64,000 nt of DNA from RH-AL1 sp050013235 (GCA_050013235.1 JBEKFQ010000006.1:1-64000); one strand, 5' to 3'. Numbered from the stretch's first letter, positions 33,547 to 42,089 are shown. Notes: generated from the sequence alone by a model not told the origin. Translations and numbers: made by a program.

Positions 33547-35145
33547 ATGCTTGAGACGGCAATCATTGGAGGAGGGCTTTGTGGTCTCGCGCTTGCACGG
33601 GGACTGCAAGCGCGGGGACAGACCTTTACCCTCTTCGACGCACGCGGCCGGCTTGGCGGCCGGATATTATCCGTGCCCCTGGCGCAGAGCCGGATGCACG
33701 CCGACCTGGGCGCGGCATGGTTTTGGCCCGGCACACAGCCGCTCGTCACGCGCCTCGTATCGGATCTCGGTCTGGAGTCCTTTGCGCAGCACGATGAAGG
33801 CGGCGTTCTCTATCTCCGCGACCCCGATAAAAGACCGGACGTGGCCATGGATGGACCGGTCCACGCCGGCGCGCGCCGGATCGAAGGCGGCATGGGACGC
33901 CTCGTCGCGGCGCTCGCCGCTAGCCTCGAGAGCGAAAGCGTGCAGCTAGGCCATGCACTCGTGGCTCTCCGCGATAACGGAGACCATATTATTCTCGAGT
34001 TTCGATCAGGTGGCAACATCGTTACGGTTCCCGCCCGCAAAGCCGTTCTCGCTATCCCACCCCGGCTCCTGGAAGAACATGTCCGTTTCGACCCGCCTCT
34101 AGATCCCGCGCTCAAGACCGTGATGCGCGACACGCAAACCTGGATGGCTGGCGCTGCCAAGGTCATTGTCGCCTATGACAAGGCAGTTTGGCGCGACGCC
34201 GGCCAAGCGGGCAATGCCTTCGTGACGCACGAGCAAGCCGTGCTGGGCGAAATCTTCGACGCCTGTGGACCGGCGCCGGACCCGGCCGCGTTGGGGGGCT
34301 TCCTCGCTTTGTCGCCGGATCAACGAACCAGCTTCGCCATCGGTCTGCCCCTGCTGATCGAAAGCCAGATGGCTCAAGTTTTTGGTACCGCCCTGCCCGA
34401 GGGCGAGCAGCATTATCAGGATTGGAGTCACGAGCCTTTCACCTGCGCAAGCCTGGACCGCCTCGAGCCGCGCGTGGATCAGACCGGCTTCGGAAATCCC
34501 TTGTTACGAAGCATGCTCTGGGGTGGCAAGCTGCACTTGGGCGGTTCGGAAACAGCGTCCAATGGCGCCGGCTATCTCGAGGGCGCGATCGGCGCCGCGC
34601 GGCGCCTGGAGCAAAGCCTCGCGCGCGTGCTGACGGCCGCGCGGAAGGCTGGAGATGCCGCGCCAGGCCCGGAGGATCCCAACGCCGCGAGTCTCGCGGC
34701 ATTCGGTGCCTGGGTGCAAGACCAGCGGCAGCCGGCGTTTGAGAGCTACCGTCAGCGTCTACATCGGGGTTTGTCGGCGAACCAGCGGGACCAATTGACG
34801 CAGAGAGCAGTCCTCGGCGCGATGGAGGAAGCTTATGGCAACGCCCTTGCCATGCTTGACGCACTCCCGTTCGTAACCGCATCCGTGGCTATCGAGCAAG
34901 GCCGTTGTGCCCTGATGCCGAATGTCCAAGCACCGTTCGGCCCGTTCATGAAGATGCTTATGGAAGACGTCGTGGCTTTCAACCGGACCTCCTGCGCGCT
35001 CTCGAACTTTCCGGAAGAGCATCGTCTCTCGACCGAATACGAACACGTGATCTTGCGCGATATCGCTGCCGCATGGCGCGAGTTCTCTCTCAATGCCAAT
35101 AGCCTGCTCCTGGCCAAAGCAAGCCTGGTGGCGGGAATCCGTTGA
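33547..35145 (+). CDS. FAD-dependent amine-oxidase-like protein with helical C-terminal extension
   Basis: 532 residues from the ATG at 33547, with GAGG 8-11 bases before it; an ATG at 33493 is the alternative. The N-terminus is a dinucleotide-binding fold of the monoamine-oxidase type (AIIGGGLCGLALARGLQARGQTFTLFDARGRLGGRI). 'GMGRLVAALAASLESE' and 'LHLGGSETASNGAGYLEGAIGAARRL' near residue 340 match the FAD-closing motif of that family. About 160 more residues follow (QDQRQPAFESYRQRLHRGL... to the end), helical and unknown to me. The next gene is a Rieske protein, a pairing that suggests an electron chain. The substrate is unknown. Confidence 0.85.
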   Translation: MLETAIIGGGLCGLALARGLQARGQTFTLFDARGRLGGRILSVPLAQSRMHADLGAAWFWPGTQPLVTRLVSDLGLESFAQHDEGGVLYLRDPDKRPDVAMDGPVHAGARRIEGGMGRLVAALAASLESESVQLGHALVALRDNGDHIILEFRSGGNIVTVPARKAVLAIPPRLLEEHVRFDPPLDPALKTVMRDTQTWMAGAAKVIVAYDKAVWRDAGQAGNAFVTHEQAVLGEIFDACGPAPDPAALGGFLALSPDQRTSFAIGLPLLIESQMAQVFGTALPEGEQHYQDWSHEPFTCASLDRLEPRVDQTGFGNPLLRSMLWGGKLHLGGSETASNGAGYLEGAIGAARRLEQSLARVLTAARKAGDAAPGPEDPNAASLAAFGAWVQDQRQPAFESYRQRLHRGLSANQRDQLTQRAVLGAMEEAYGNALAMLDALPFVTASVAIEQGRCALMPNVQAPFGPFMKMLMEDVVAFNRTSCALSNFPEEHRLSTEYEHVILRDIAAAWREFSLNANSLLLAKASLVAGIR

Positions 35146-35182
35146 GATAGCGTTTGCGGCATGCAAAACCAAAGAGGAAAAG

Positions 35183-35581
35183 ATGGATAACGGCGTTGCC
35201 TATGCGATTTGCGCGATGCACGACATTCCAAGCCAAAAGGCTCGGGGCTTTCATCTCCTGCGCGTCGGCGAGGACGGCGTCGTCCGGCCCTGGCCCATCA
35301 TTGTCGTACGATGGGGCCGCCAAGTATTCGGTTACGTCAACAGATGCCCCCACGACGGCGTCACGCTCGACTGGGAGAGGAACCAGTTCCTCGACCCAAA
35401 CGGTGTCCGGCTCATGTGCGGCAAGCACGGCGCCCTTTTCGAACTGGGCACGGGCTATTGCGTCGACGGGCCATGCAAAGGACGCGGGCTGGAACCGGTC
35501 GCATTGAGCATCATCGACGGCGATATTTGCGTAACCGGTGTCGAACTTGCCGAAGACGATGAAACCGTCTCCGACGATTAG
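35183..35581 (+). CDS. Rieske [2Fe-2S] protein (nif-linked paralogue 2)
   Basis: 132 residues from the ATG at 35183 (GAGGAAAAG upstream). Rieske ligands are C55/H57 in RCPHDG and C79/H82 in MCGKHG. 'GVVRPWPIIVVRWGRQVFGYVN' and 'DGPCKGRGLEPVALSIIDGDICVTGVELAEDDE' closely parallel the paralogues at 14.8 and 56.8 kb. It is cytoplasmic with no anchor. It lies 37 bases after the flavin oxidase gene, which could be its redox partner. Confidence 0.9.
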   Translation: MDNGVAYAICAMHDIPSQKARGFHLLRVGEDGVVRPWPIIVVRWGRQVFGYVNRCPHDGVTLDWERNQFLDPNGVRLMCGKHGALFELGTGYCVDGPCKGRGLEPVALSIIDGDICVTGVELAEDDETVSDD

Positions 35582-35607
35582 GAGAGCGACGACGTGCTCT
35601 CCTAATC
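35576..35607 (+). terminator. Terminator after the oxidase-Rieske pair
   Basis: GATTAGGAGAGC and GCTCTCCTAATC form a perfect 12-bp stem with an 8-base loop that includes the stop codon of the Rieske gene. ACTTTAATG follows, a weak T-stretch. It lies between convergent genes and may work in both directions. Confidence 0.75.
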
Positions 35608-35722
35608 ACTTTAATGAGCCGTTAGGCCCTGTTGAACCAAGATGCAGGACATTGCGAGCAAGCGCCTCCCGTCCCGGATGGCAAGGGCAAAGACGGGCCG
35701 GACCTGCCTTGCGCGGAAAGAC

Positions 35723-36313
35723 TTAGACCGGACGGTTTTCGTTCCGGTTCTTGACGGGTTCCATCCGTTCCAGCCCCTGTTCGTACGAAATCGCCTCGTA
35801 GGTCTCGTTGAATCCGAGCGCCGCGTCGAGCACGTGATCAAGCTTGCCCGCCGTATTCAATTTCTTGATATCGTTCTTATCGACGCTCAACAAATCGCAC
35901 ATCTCCTTCCAAACCGTCGATTCGTCGCACGGCAAAACGAAAAACGGAATGCCGTCCACGGTAATCTGATATTTGGCGAGAAGGTCGATGTTGTTGCAAA
36001 AGACAAAATATTTTCCCGTTGGGCTGAGGAGGCTGTCGAGGACGTCGCGCAGAGGCTTGAGATAAGCAAAGGAATGGAGGTAGCCAACGAGAATCGGAAT
36101 AGTGGATTCGCCCTCGTTCACGACCGTGAGCACCGCTTCCAACGAATATTCCGGCGGCCTTTTCTCATCCGCCAGCTGCGTTTGGAATTTGATCGCGATG
36201 TCGCCACGGAAGCCAAACCGGTCCGGCTTTGTCGTCGGCGCCTTCAGAACCGCGTTGAGGAGGCGGCCCTCCTGGTCCAGCCGGTTTAGAGCGGTCTTCT
36301 CAATTGTCGTCAT
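35723..36313 (-). CDS. Unknown 196-residue protein, divergent partner of the AAA+ ATPase
   Basis: Starts at the ATG at 36313 (GAGAGGG upstream); longer frames would run into the ATPase gene. I do not recognise the family. It has 'LLNAVLKAPTTKPDRFGFRGDIAIKFQTQLADEKRPPEYSLEAVLTVVNEGESTIPILVGYLHSFAYLKPLRDVLDSLLSPTGKYFVFCNNIDLLAKYQITVDGIPFFVLPCDESTVWKEM', a mixed alpha/beta protein with two cysteines and no membrane helix. It is fired from a sigma-54 element 58 bases upstream, back to back with that of the ATPase. I infer that the two proteins act together. Confidence 0.7.
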   Translation of the reverse strand: MTTIEKTALNRLDQEGRLLNAVLKAPTTKPDRFGFRGDIAIKFQTQLADEKRPPEYSLEAVLTVVNEGESTIPILVGYLHSFAYLKPLRDVLDSLLSPTGKYFVFCNNIDLLAKYQITVDGIPFFVLPCDESTVWKEMCDLLSVDKNDIKKLNTAGKLDHVLDAALGFNETYEAISYEQGLERMEPVKNRNENRPV

Positions 36314-36370
36314 CAGAACCCTCTCGATACCACATTTTCGATGTTCGCGCACCTGCGCGGAGTCATGCAA

Positions 36371-36386
36371 TGCAAAGGGTCTGCCG
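36371..36386 (-). promoter_or_regulatory. Sigma-54 promoter of the 196-residue gene
   Basis: The minus strand reads CGGCAGACCCTTTGCA, with GG/GC correctly spaced and an exact TTGCA -12 box. It lies 58 bases from the ATG at 36313 and only 14 bases from the opposite-facing element. No NifA site was seen between the genes. Confidence 0.6.
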
Positions 36387-36400
36387 TTTGCCAAACCGGG

Positions 36401-36416
36401 TGGCGCGAACCATGCA
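36401..36416 (+). promoter_or_regulatory. Sigma-54 promoter of the AAA+ ATPase gene
   Basis: TGGCGCGAACCATGCA differs from TGGCACRNNNNTTGCW at two positions only (A5 to G, T12 to A). It lies 42 bases before the ATG at 36458. Confidence 0.6.
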
Positions 36417-36457
36417 GCTTTGTGCCCAATCGAATCTCCATGAAATCGAGAAGGCAT

Positions 36458-38164
36458 ATGACGAATCTTACGATCGAGCGGCTCTACATCGAATCGATGA
36501 TCTCCGCCTTCCCCGAACTTGCGCCGCTGACGGAGCAGCTCCGGTTCGGCGACAGAGCCGATGTCTCGATCCGTAGCCTCTCGAGCGAGGCGCTCGAAAT
36601 GTTGGAGACCCTCTACCGCAACGCCGGGCCTTCGATGCAAACCCGGCATGCGCAATTAGCTGCGCTCCGCTCGGCCATTTCCCATGACGCCGCGCGATTC
36701 ACATCGGAGGATCTCGAAGCCGCCCTGCCCGCGATCACCCGCTATCTCATCGCGCACGGCATCCGTGGATGGTTGTTTACATCCAATGTCGCAAACCATC
36801 CATTGCCCTATGTCGTCACCCGCATCGATTATACCGCGCCCTCGAATGACGAATCCGGACGTCTTTTTCTCGAACTCAAAGCCAATGCAAAAGGGACAAT
36901 CACGGGAATGACGCTGCGCATTTCGGGAGGCGACATCGCCGGCCGGACCGTGCCCGAAATATTCGCCGCCAAGGGATTTCTCAAGGAAACACCCGAACTC
37001 ATCGACGCTTACGACGAGACGACGGAACGCTATTTCAATTGGCGTTCCCAATACGGCGCGCAATTCTCGGCAAGGGGCACGGGCTTCTACACCGACGACC
37101 CGAACGCGTCACACCGGGACACCGATTGGTCCCGGAAGGATGTGATCGTCCTTTCATCGGACGGAGGCCCCGCCCGCCTCGTCAACGACGAGAGCATTCT
37201 GACCGGCCGCTCGACGGTGCTCGACGTCACCGGCGATATCCTGGGGCCCTTCCTGCGCAAGGCCGCGAAAAGCAATCTCTACAGCGCCGAGGACGAGGTC
37301 GAAGCCTCGAAAGCCGCGATTCCCAAGGGGCTGTTCAGCCGCATCCCCGTCCATCCCTACATCCTGATGTTCCACCTCGACCGGCATCATTACATGTGGG
37401 TCCATGTCGCCGACATGGAACCCTATGCCTATCAACCCGGGCTCAAACACAAGCTCATCCTTCCGGATGAGCAGACCGATCTCATCGATATCCTGACGGC
37501 CGAAATGGACGTCTTGATGGATGATGTCGTGGCGGGGAAGTCGGGCGGAACCACGGTTCTTTGCGCCGGGCCGCCTGGGGTCGGCAAGACATTGACCGCC
37601 GAAGTCTATGCCGAAATCATTAGGAGACCGCTTTACCGCGTCCATTCCGGTCAACTCGGCCTGAACGTCGCCGCAATGGAAACCGCCTTGAAGGACGCGT
37701 TGACCCGGGCGCAGCGCTGGGGCGCCGTCATGCTGATCGACGAAGCCGACGTGTACATCAAACGGCGCGACGACAATATCGCGATGAACGCCGTCGTGGG
37801 AGTATTCCTCCGGGTCTTGGAGTATTTCAACGGTCTCCTCTTTCTCACGACAAACCGGATCGACGACATCGACGAGGCGATTGTTTCGCGCTGTATCGCC
37901 TTGGTAAAGTTCTCGGCCCCGGATGACGCGGCAAGGCGGCGGATTTGGGCCGTCATGACCGGGCAATTTGCAGTCGACGCCAGCGATCCCTTGCTCGATT
38001 CCTTGGTCGAAACATTCCCGGCGGCAAGCGGCAGGGACATCAAAGGACTGACCAAGCTTGTCGCCAAATATTGCAACCACAAAAAGATCGCGCCCTCGCT
38101 GGATGTCTTCAAGCGCTGCGCCGTCTTCCGCGCGATCGATCTGAAACCCGCGCCCCTCGAATAA
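36458..38164 (+). CDS. AAA+ ATPase of unknown function in the nif region
   Basis: 568 residues from the ATG at 36458 (GAGAAGG upstream). Residues 1-330 are a large N-terminal region of unknown fold. Then comes one AAA+ module: Walker A GPPGVGKT (371-378), Walker B VMLIDEADVY (424-433), sensor 1 LFLTTNRIDDIDEAIVSRC with a likely arginine finger, and a lid near 500-560. It is neither FtsH (no protease motif or membrane helix) nor Clp/Lon. Remodelling ATPases such as CbbX/CbbQ rescue metalloenzymes in other pathways, and a similar service to nitrogenase or its assembly factors is a hypothesis. The gene is divergent from the 196-residue gene and precedes the iscA-nifS operon. Confidence 0.85.
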   Translation: MTNLTIERLYIESMISAFPELAPLTEQLRFGDRADVSIRSLSSEALEMLETLYRNAGPSMQTRHAQLAALRSAISHDAARFTSEDLEAALPAITRYLIAHGIRGWLFTSNVANHPLPYVVTRIDYTAPSNDESGRLFLELKANAKGTITGMTLRISGGDIAGRTVPEIFAAKGFLKETPELIDAYDETTERYFNWRSQYGAQFSARGTGFYTDDPNASHRDTDWSRKDVIVLSSDGGPARLVNDESILTGRSTVLDVTGDILGPFLRKAAKSNLYSAEDEVEASKAAIPKGLFSRIPVHPYILMFHLDRHHYMWVHVADMEPYAYQPGLKHKLILPDEQTDLIDILTAEMDVLMDDVVAGKSGGTTVLCAGPPGVGKTLTAEVYAEIIRRPLYRVHSGQLGLNVAAMETALKDALTRAQRWGAVMLIDEADVYIKRRDDNIAMNAVVGVFLRVLEYFNGLLFLTTNRIDDIDEAIVSRCIALVKFSAPDDAARRRIWAVMTGQFAVDASDPLLDSLVETFPAASGRDIKGLTKLVAKYCNHKKIAPSLDVFKRCAVFRAIDLKPAPLE

Positions 38165-38191
38165 TGGTGGGCGATGGTCCTGAATCATACG

Positions 38192-38207
38192 TGTCGGAAA
38201 CCGGACA
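38192..38207. promoter_or_regulatory. NifA upstream activating site of the iscA-nifS operon
   Basis: TGTCGGAAACCGGACA is an exact TGT-N10-ACA, 62 bases upstream of the -24 box at 38269. Confidence 0.8.
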
Positions 38208-38268
38208 CTCGTCACGAAGCCCATAGCGCAAAGTTTATTTTATTGAAATAAATCAATACCTTCCAACA

Positions 38269-38284
38269 TGGCACACCTCTTGCC
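38269..38284 (+). promoter_or_regulatory. Sigma-54 promoter of the iscA-nfu-nifS-nifV-nifW operon
   Basis: TGGCACACCTCTTGCC matches the consensus except for the last base. It lies 41 bases before the first ATG at 38325. Confidence 0.85.
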
Positions 38285-38324
38285 ACCAGCTTGCCAAAGA
38301 CTTGATACGCGGAGATAGGCGCAG

Positions 38325-38645
38325 ATGATTACGTTAACCAATAGCGCGCTGAATGCTGTCAAGACCGCGATTGGCGCGGCCACGGAACCCGTGGACGGTC
38401 TGCGCATCATGGTCGAAACGGGCGGATGCGCCGGTTACAAATATCTCATGGGCCTGGTGAACGAACCCAAGCCCGACGACACGATCATCGAGCGCGACGG
38501 CATCAAACTCTTCGTCGAATCGAATAGCCACGAAATCTTGGCGGGAACGACGATTGACTTCGTGGTGGCGCTCGAGGGATCGGGCTTCACTTTCGAAAAC
38601 CCGAACGCGACGTCGAGCTGTGGCTGCGGAAAGTCCTTCAGCTAA
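38325..38645 (+). CDS. HesB/IscA-family Fe-S carrier (NifIscA)
   Basis: 106 residues with the three conserved A-type carrier cysteines: GGCAGYKYLM (C near residue 35) and the C-terminal CGCG (SSCGCGKSFS). It starts the operon with nfu, nifS, nifV and nifW. A-type carriers receive clusters made with NifS and pass them to apoproteins. A second IscA-like gene at 50772 lacks one of these cysteines. Confidence 0.93.
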   Translation: MITLTNSALNAVKTAIGAATEPVDGLRIMVETGGCAGYKYLMGLVNEPKPDDTIIERDGIKLFVESNSHEILAGTTIDFVVALEGSGFTFENPNATSSCGCGKSFS

Positions 38646-38688
38646 TCCCTTAAATGGATCAATCGCCATGCCGGAAATTGGAGTTCCC

Positions 38689-38982
38689 ATGCTTGCCGAA
38701 GCCGAACAGATCACCCAAACGCAAACGCGGGAAGCGCGGCGGATCGAGGTCATCAACGAGGTGATCGAAGAGGTTCGCCCCAATCTTCGCCGGGATGGCG
38801 GGGATTGCGTCTTTGTTGGAATCGAAGGCAACAAGGTGATGGTCAAACTGTCCGGTGCGTGTGTCCTATGCAAGCTCAGCAGCGCCACATTGGAAGGCAT
38901 TCAGTCTCGCATCATCGAAAAGCTCGGTGAATTCGTGCGGTTGGTTCCCGTTCCCATGGGCGGGGTCAAACCCACACATTAG
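38689..38982 (+). CDS. Nfu-like protein (C-terminal NifU domain only)
   Basis: 97 residues from the ATG at 38689, with GGAG at 38680-38683; an ATG at 38668 would add 7 residues. It holds the NifU C-terminal (Nfu) domain with 'IEEVRPNLRRDGGDCVFVGIEGNKVMVKLSGACVLCKLSSATLEGIQSRI'. The CxxC (CVLC) binds a [4Fe-4S] cluster between two subunits. The IscU-like scaffold and central [2Fe-2S] domain of full NifU are absent here and elsewhere in the window. The Suf proteins at 60-64 kb may supply that scaffold function. Confidence 0.92.
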   Translation: MLAEAEQITQTQTREARRIEVINEVIEEVRPNLRRDGGDCVFVGIEGNKVMVKLSGACVLCKLSSATLEGIQSRIIEKLGEFVRLVPVPMGGVKPTH

Positions 38983-38993
38983 AGGGTTGCGTC

Positions 38994-40220
38994 TTGGCAC
39001 CGGTTTATCTCGATAACAACGCCACGACACGCACCACCCCCGAGGTGGTCGCCGCAATGCTGCCGTTCTTTACCGGACAGTTCGGCAATGCCTCTTCGAC
39101 ACATGCCTTCGGCTCCGATGTTTCGGGCACGGTCAAGCAGGCGCGGCAAGACTTGCAGACGCTGATCGGCGCCGCCTTCGATCATGAGATCATTTTTACC
39201 TCAGGCGGGACAGAGTCCGACAATGCGGCCATCCTCTCGGCATTGGAGACCCAAACCGGGCGCGACGAAGTGGTCACCAGCGCGGTCGAACATCCCGCGA
39301 TTCTCTCCCTTCTCGGGCATCTCCAAAAAACGCGCGGAATCACCGTCCATTATATCGGTGTCGACTCCTACGGACGTTTGGATCTCGATGCCTATAGGCG
39401 CGCGCTCGGGCCGCGAACCTGTATCGCGTCGATCATGTCGGCCAATAACGAAACGGGGACCTTGTTCCCTGTCGAAGACTTGGCCGCGCTTGCGCACGAG
39501 GCCGGCGCGCTGTTTCACAGCGATGCGGTTCAAGCCGCCGGTAAGATCGCGCTTGATCTTAAAGCAAGCGCAATCGACATGCTTTCGCTCTCAGGACACA
39601 AACTGCACGGACCCAAGGGAATCGGTGCGCTCTATGTCCGCAAGGGCGTCAAATTCAAGCCGCTCATTCATGGCGGCCGTCAGGAGCGTGGGCGGCGCGG
39701 CGGCACGGAGAACGTGCCCGGGATCGTTGGGCTAGGCAAGGCGGCGCAACTCGCGCATGCGTCGACTGGCGACATGAGCCGCATTCGCGCGCTGCGCGAC
39801 AGACTCGAGCAGGGCATCATGGGGTCCATCAGCCATTGCCGCATTAACGGCGACGTCGAGCACAGGCTACCGAACACGTCCAACATGTCCTTCGACTATC
39901 TCGATAGCGAACCCATCTTGCTCAATCTCGACAGGGCGGCGATCGCGGCGTCCTCGGGTTCGGCCTGCGCCTCGGGGTCCATGGAGCCCTCCCACGTCCT
40001 TCGCGCGATGAAAGTGCCTCCCCTAGCCTTGCGTGGGGCCATTCGGTTCTCGCTGTCGCGGGAAACATCCTTGGCGGAAGTCGACCGGGTAATCGATTGC
40101 CTGCCAGCAATAATTACGCGCCTGAGAGCCATGTCGCCTCCATGGCTCGACCGCGAGACGATCGCCACTTTACCGGGGCTGGATCATAAGAGGGGCAGCA
40201 ATGACTCTCATGCCGTTTAG
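38994..40220 (+). CDS. nifS: Cysteine desulfurase NifS
   Basis: 408 residues, read from a TTG at 38994 so that the protein starts (M)APVYLDNNATTRTTP, the normal NifS opening. The PLP lysine is in LSLSGHKLHGPKGIG and the catalytic cysteine in SSGSACASGSMEPSHVL. It removes sulfur from cysteine as an enzyme persulfide for nitrogenase Fe-S clusters. It overlaps nifV by 20 bases. A second desulfurase, SufS, starts at 63911. Confidence 0.96.
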   Translation: MAPVYLDNNATTRTTPEVVAAMLPFFTGQFGNASSTHAFGSDVSGTVKQARQDLQTLIGAAFDHEIIFTSGGTESDNAAILSALETQTGRDEVVTSAVEHPAILSLLGHLQKTRGITVHYIGVDSYGRLDLDAYRRALGPRTCIASIMSANNETGTLFPVEDLAALAHEAGALFHSDAVQAAGKIALDLKASAIDMLSLSGHKLHGPKGIGALYVRKGVKFKPLIHGGRQERGRRGGTENVPGIVGLGKAAQLAHASTGDMSRIRALRDRLEQGIMGSISHCRINGDVEHRLPNTSNMSFDYLDSEPILLNLDRAAIAASSGSACASGSMEPSHVLRAMKVPPLALRGAIRFSLSRETSLAEVDRVIDCLPAIITRLRAMSPPWLDRETIATLPGLDHKRGSNDSHAV

Positions 40221-41376
40221 CCTTCCCACGGTCGTCATCAACGATACGACGCTGCGTGACGGCGAGCAAGCACCAGGCGTCGCCTTTACATTGCGCGAAA
40301 AAATCGAAATCGCACAAAAACTGGAAGCAGCCGGCGTCGATGAAATCGAGGCTGGTATTCCCGCGATGGGCGAAGCGGAAATCGAGTCCATCGCAGCCGT
40401 GGCATCGGCCGTATCGCGGCCGGCCGTCATTGCTTGGTGCCGCATGAGCGAAGCCGATGTGGATGCGGCGATCAAGTCGGGGGTCAAACGGGTCAACCTG
40501 TCCGTGCCCGTGTCGGACCGGCAGATCTGGGTCAAATTCCGGTCGACCCGCGAAGACGTGATCGCACGCATCAAACGTGTCGTCGCTTATGCGCGAGGCC
40601 ATGGCCTATCCGTCGCCTTGGGCGGCGAGGATTCGAGCCGGGCGGATTTCGATTTTCTTCGCTCCGTCATCGCTGTCGCCGAAGAGGCGGGGGCACATCG
40701 CTTCCGCTTCGCCGACACACTCGGCGTGCTCGATCCCTTCGCGACCTACGAGATCTTCCGGTCCCTTCGCGCGGAGACGGATCTCGAACTCGAATTTCAC
40801 GGCCACGACGATCTCGGACTGGCCACGGCGAATACGCTTGCGGCAATTCGAGGCGGCTCCAATCACGCGAGCGTGTGCGTTCTCGGTCTCGGAGAGCGCG
40901 CGGGAAACGCCGCGCTCGAGGAAGTCGTAGCGGCGCTCAGACAGATTGCGGGCCGGAAAACATCGATCGACCTAACCCACCTTCCCGGATTGGCGGAACT
41001 TGTGGCCTCCGCCGCCGGCCGGCCCATCCCCGCGGCGAAACCAATCGTCGGCTCGGCGGCGTTCGCTCATGAGTCCGGCATCCACGTCTCCGGCCTTCTG
41101 CGCGATCCACGCTGCTACGAATCTCTGGATCCCGCCCTCTTTGGCCGGACTCGTAGCATCGTTCTTGGCAAACATTCGGGAACGGCAGCGGTCGCGAACG
41201 CGCTTTCGACAATCGGCCTACCTGTCGATGAAACCAGGGCACGACGGGTCCTCGAACTGGTCCGGACGGCGGCGGTTTCGCTCAAAAGACCGGTCAATGA
41301 AATCGACTTGATTAGGTTCCATGCGGAAACGGATCCAAACCATCCCGTCTTGCTGGATGAACCCGAATTCGTTTGA
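40201..41376 (+). CDS. nifV: Homocitrate synthase NifV
   Basis: 391 residues. The DRE-TIM motif INDTTLRDGEQAPGVAF is near residue 13, 'EFHGHDDLGLATANTLAAIRGG' gives the metal-binding HxH region, and 'FAHESGIHVSGLLRDPRCYES' the substrate lid. It condenses acetyl-CoA with 2-oxoglutarate to homocitrate, the organic ligand of FeMo-co. It is a nif-type rather than leucine or lysine enzyme by context. AGAGGGGCAG lies upstream, inside the end of nifS. Confidence 0.96.
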   Translation: MTLMPFSLPTVVINDTTLRDGEQAPGVAFTLREKIEIAQKLEAAGVDEIEAGIPAMGEAEIESIAAVASAVSRPAVIAWCRMSEADVDAAIKSGVKRVNLSVPVSDRQIWVKFRSTREDVIARIKRVVAYARGHGLSVALGGEDSSRADFDFLRSVIAVAEEAGAHRFRFADTLGVLDPFATYEIFRSLRAETDLELEFHGHDDLGLATANTLAAIRGGSNHASVCVLGLGERAGNAALEEVVAALRQIAGRKTSIDLTHLPGLAELVASAAGRPIPAAKPIVGSAAFAHESGIHVSGLLRDPRCYESLDPALFGRTRSIVLGKHSGTAAVANALSTIGLPVDETRARRVLELVRTAAVSLKRPVNEIDLIRFHAETDPNHPVLLDEPEFV

Positions 41377-41420
41377 AGCGCGGCTTCGATCTAGCGCAAA
41401 ACACATTGAGGGCTCCACAC

Positions 41421-41714
41421 GTGAGCGAACAATTGAACATTTGGACGCTCATCCCGGAGGATGTCCATTGCGTCAAGGCGCGTCATCCGGTCGCGCGGCA
41501 CACATTCGAAGCCGTGTTGACATATCCGGGTGTGCACACCGTTGTCATCCATCGCGCGGCAAACCGCTTATGGCGCCGTGGACTCCGGTTCCCGGCACGT
41601 ATTCTCTCATGGTTCGGACCGCTGATGGCGAATGTCGACATCCATCCGGGCGCGGCCGTTGGAAGACGGTCTTTCATCGATCACGAAGAATTGCGGCAAT
41701 CAGGCCGCAAATAG
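41421..41714 (+). pseudogene. Truncated serine acetyltransferase (cysE-like fragment)
   Basis: 97 residues from a GTG at 41421 (GAGGG upstream). The sequence follows CysE closely: 'IWTLIPEDVHCVKARHPVARHTFEAVLTYPGVHTVVIHRAANRLWRRGLRFPARILSWFGPLMANVDIHPGAAVGRRSFIDH'. It then ends EELRQSGRK where CysE continues into its left-handed beta-helix (normally FIDHGxGVVIGETA). The catalytic and acetyl-CoA-binding hexapeptide repeats are missing, so it cannot make O-acetylserine by itself. nifV-cysE-nifW is a known nif order, so this is either a decayed nif-linked cysE or a retained N-terminal domain with another use. The frame is open and spacing to nifW is tight (9 bases). Confidence 0.75.
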
Positions 41715-41723
41715 GGAGCATTG

Positions 41724-42083
41724 ATGACTATGAGCGTGCTTGACGATCTCGGACGCTTATCCACGGCGGAAGACTTTTTCGTCTATCTCGACGTGCCCTT
41801 TGAACCCTCCGTCGTTCAAGTCGCGCGCCTCCATATCCTGCGCCGCATGGGACAATATCTCAAGGGAAGCCAGATCGACGGTGTCTTCGAGAAGCGCGAC
41901 GATCTCGAAATCCGCGAATTTTGCCGCGCCCACCTTGCCCAGGCCTACGAGGATTTCGTGAAGTCGTCCCCGATTCAGGAACGCCTCTTCAAAGTCCACA
42001 AAGAAGCAGTGGAGCCAAAGTCAGAGCCCAAGAAGGCATTTGTGCCGCTGTCTTCCCTCACCTTTCCGGCAAAGGAAACGTGA
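41724..42083 (+). CDS. nifW: Nitrogenase-stabilising/protective protein NifW
   Basis: 119 residues from the ATG at 41724, 6 bases after AGGGAG. It matches NifW: 'LDDLGRLSTAEDFFVYLDVPFEPSVVQVARLHILRRMGQYL', then 'FCRAHLAQAYEDFVKSSPIQERLFKVHKEA'. NifW binds the MoFe protein and is linked to oxygen protection or MoFe maturation. It is the last gene of this operon. Confidence 0.96.
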   Translation: MTMSVLDDLGRLSTAEDFFVYLDVPFEPSVVQVARLHILRRMGQYLKGSQIDGVFEKRDDLEIREFCRAHLAQAYEDFVKSSPIQERLFKVHKEAVEPKSEPKKAFVPLSSLTFPAKET

Positions 42084-42089
42084 CAATCC

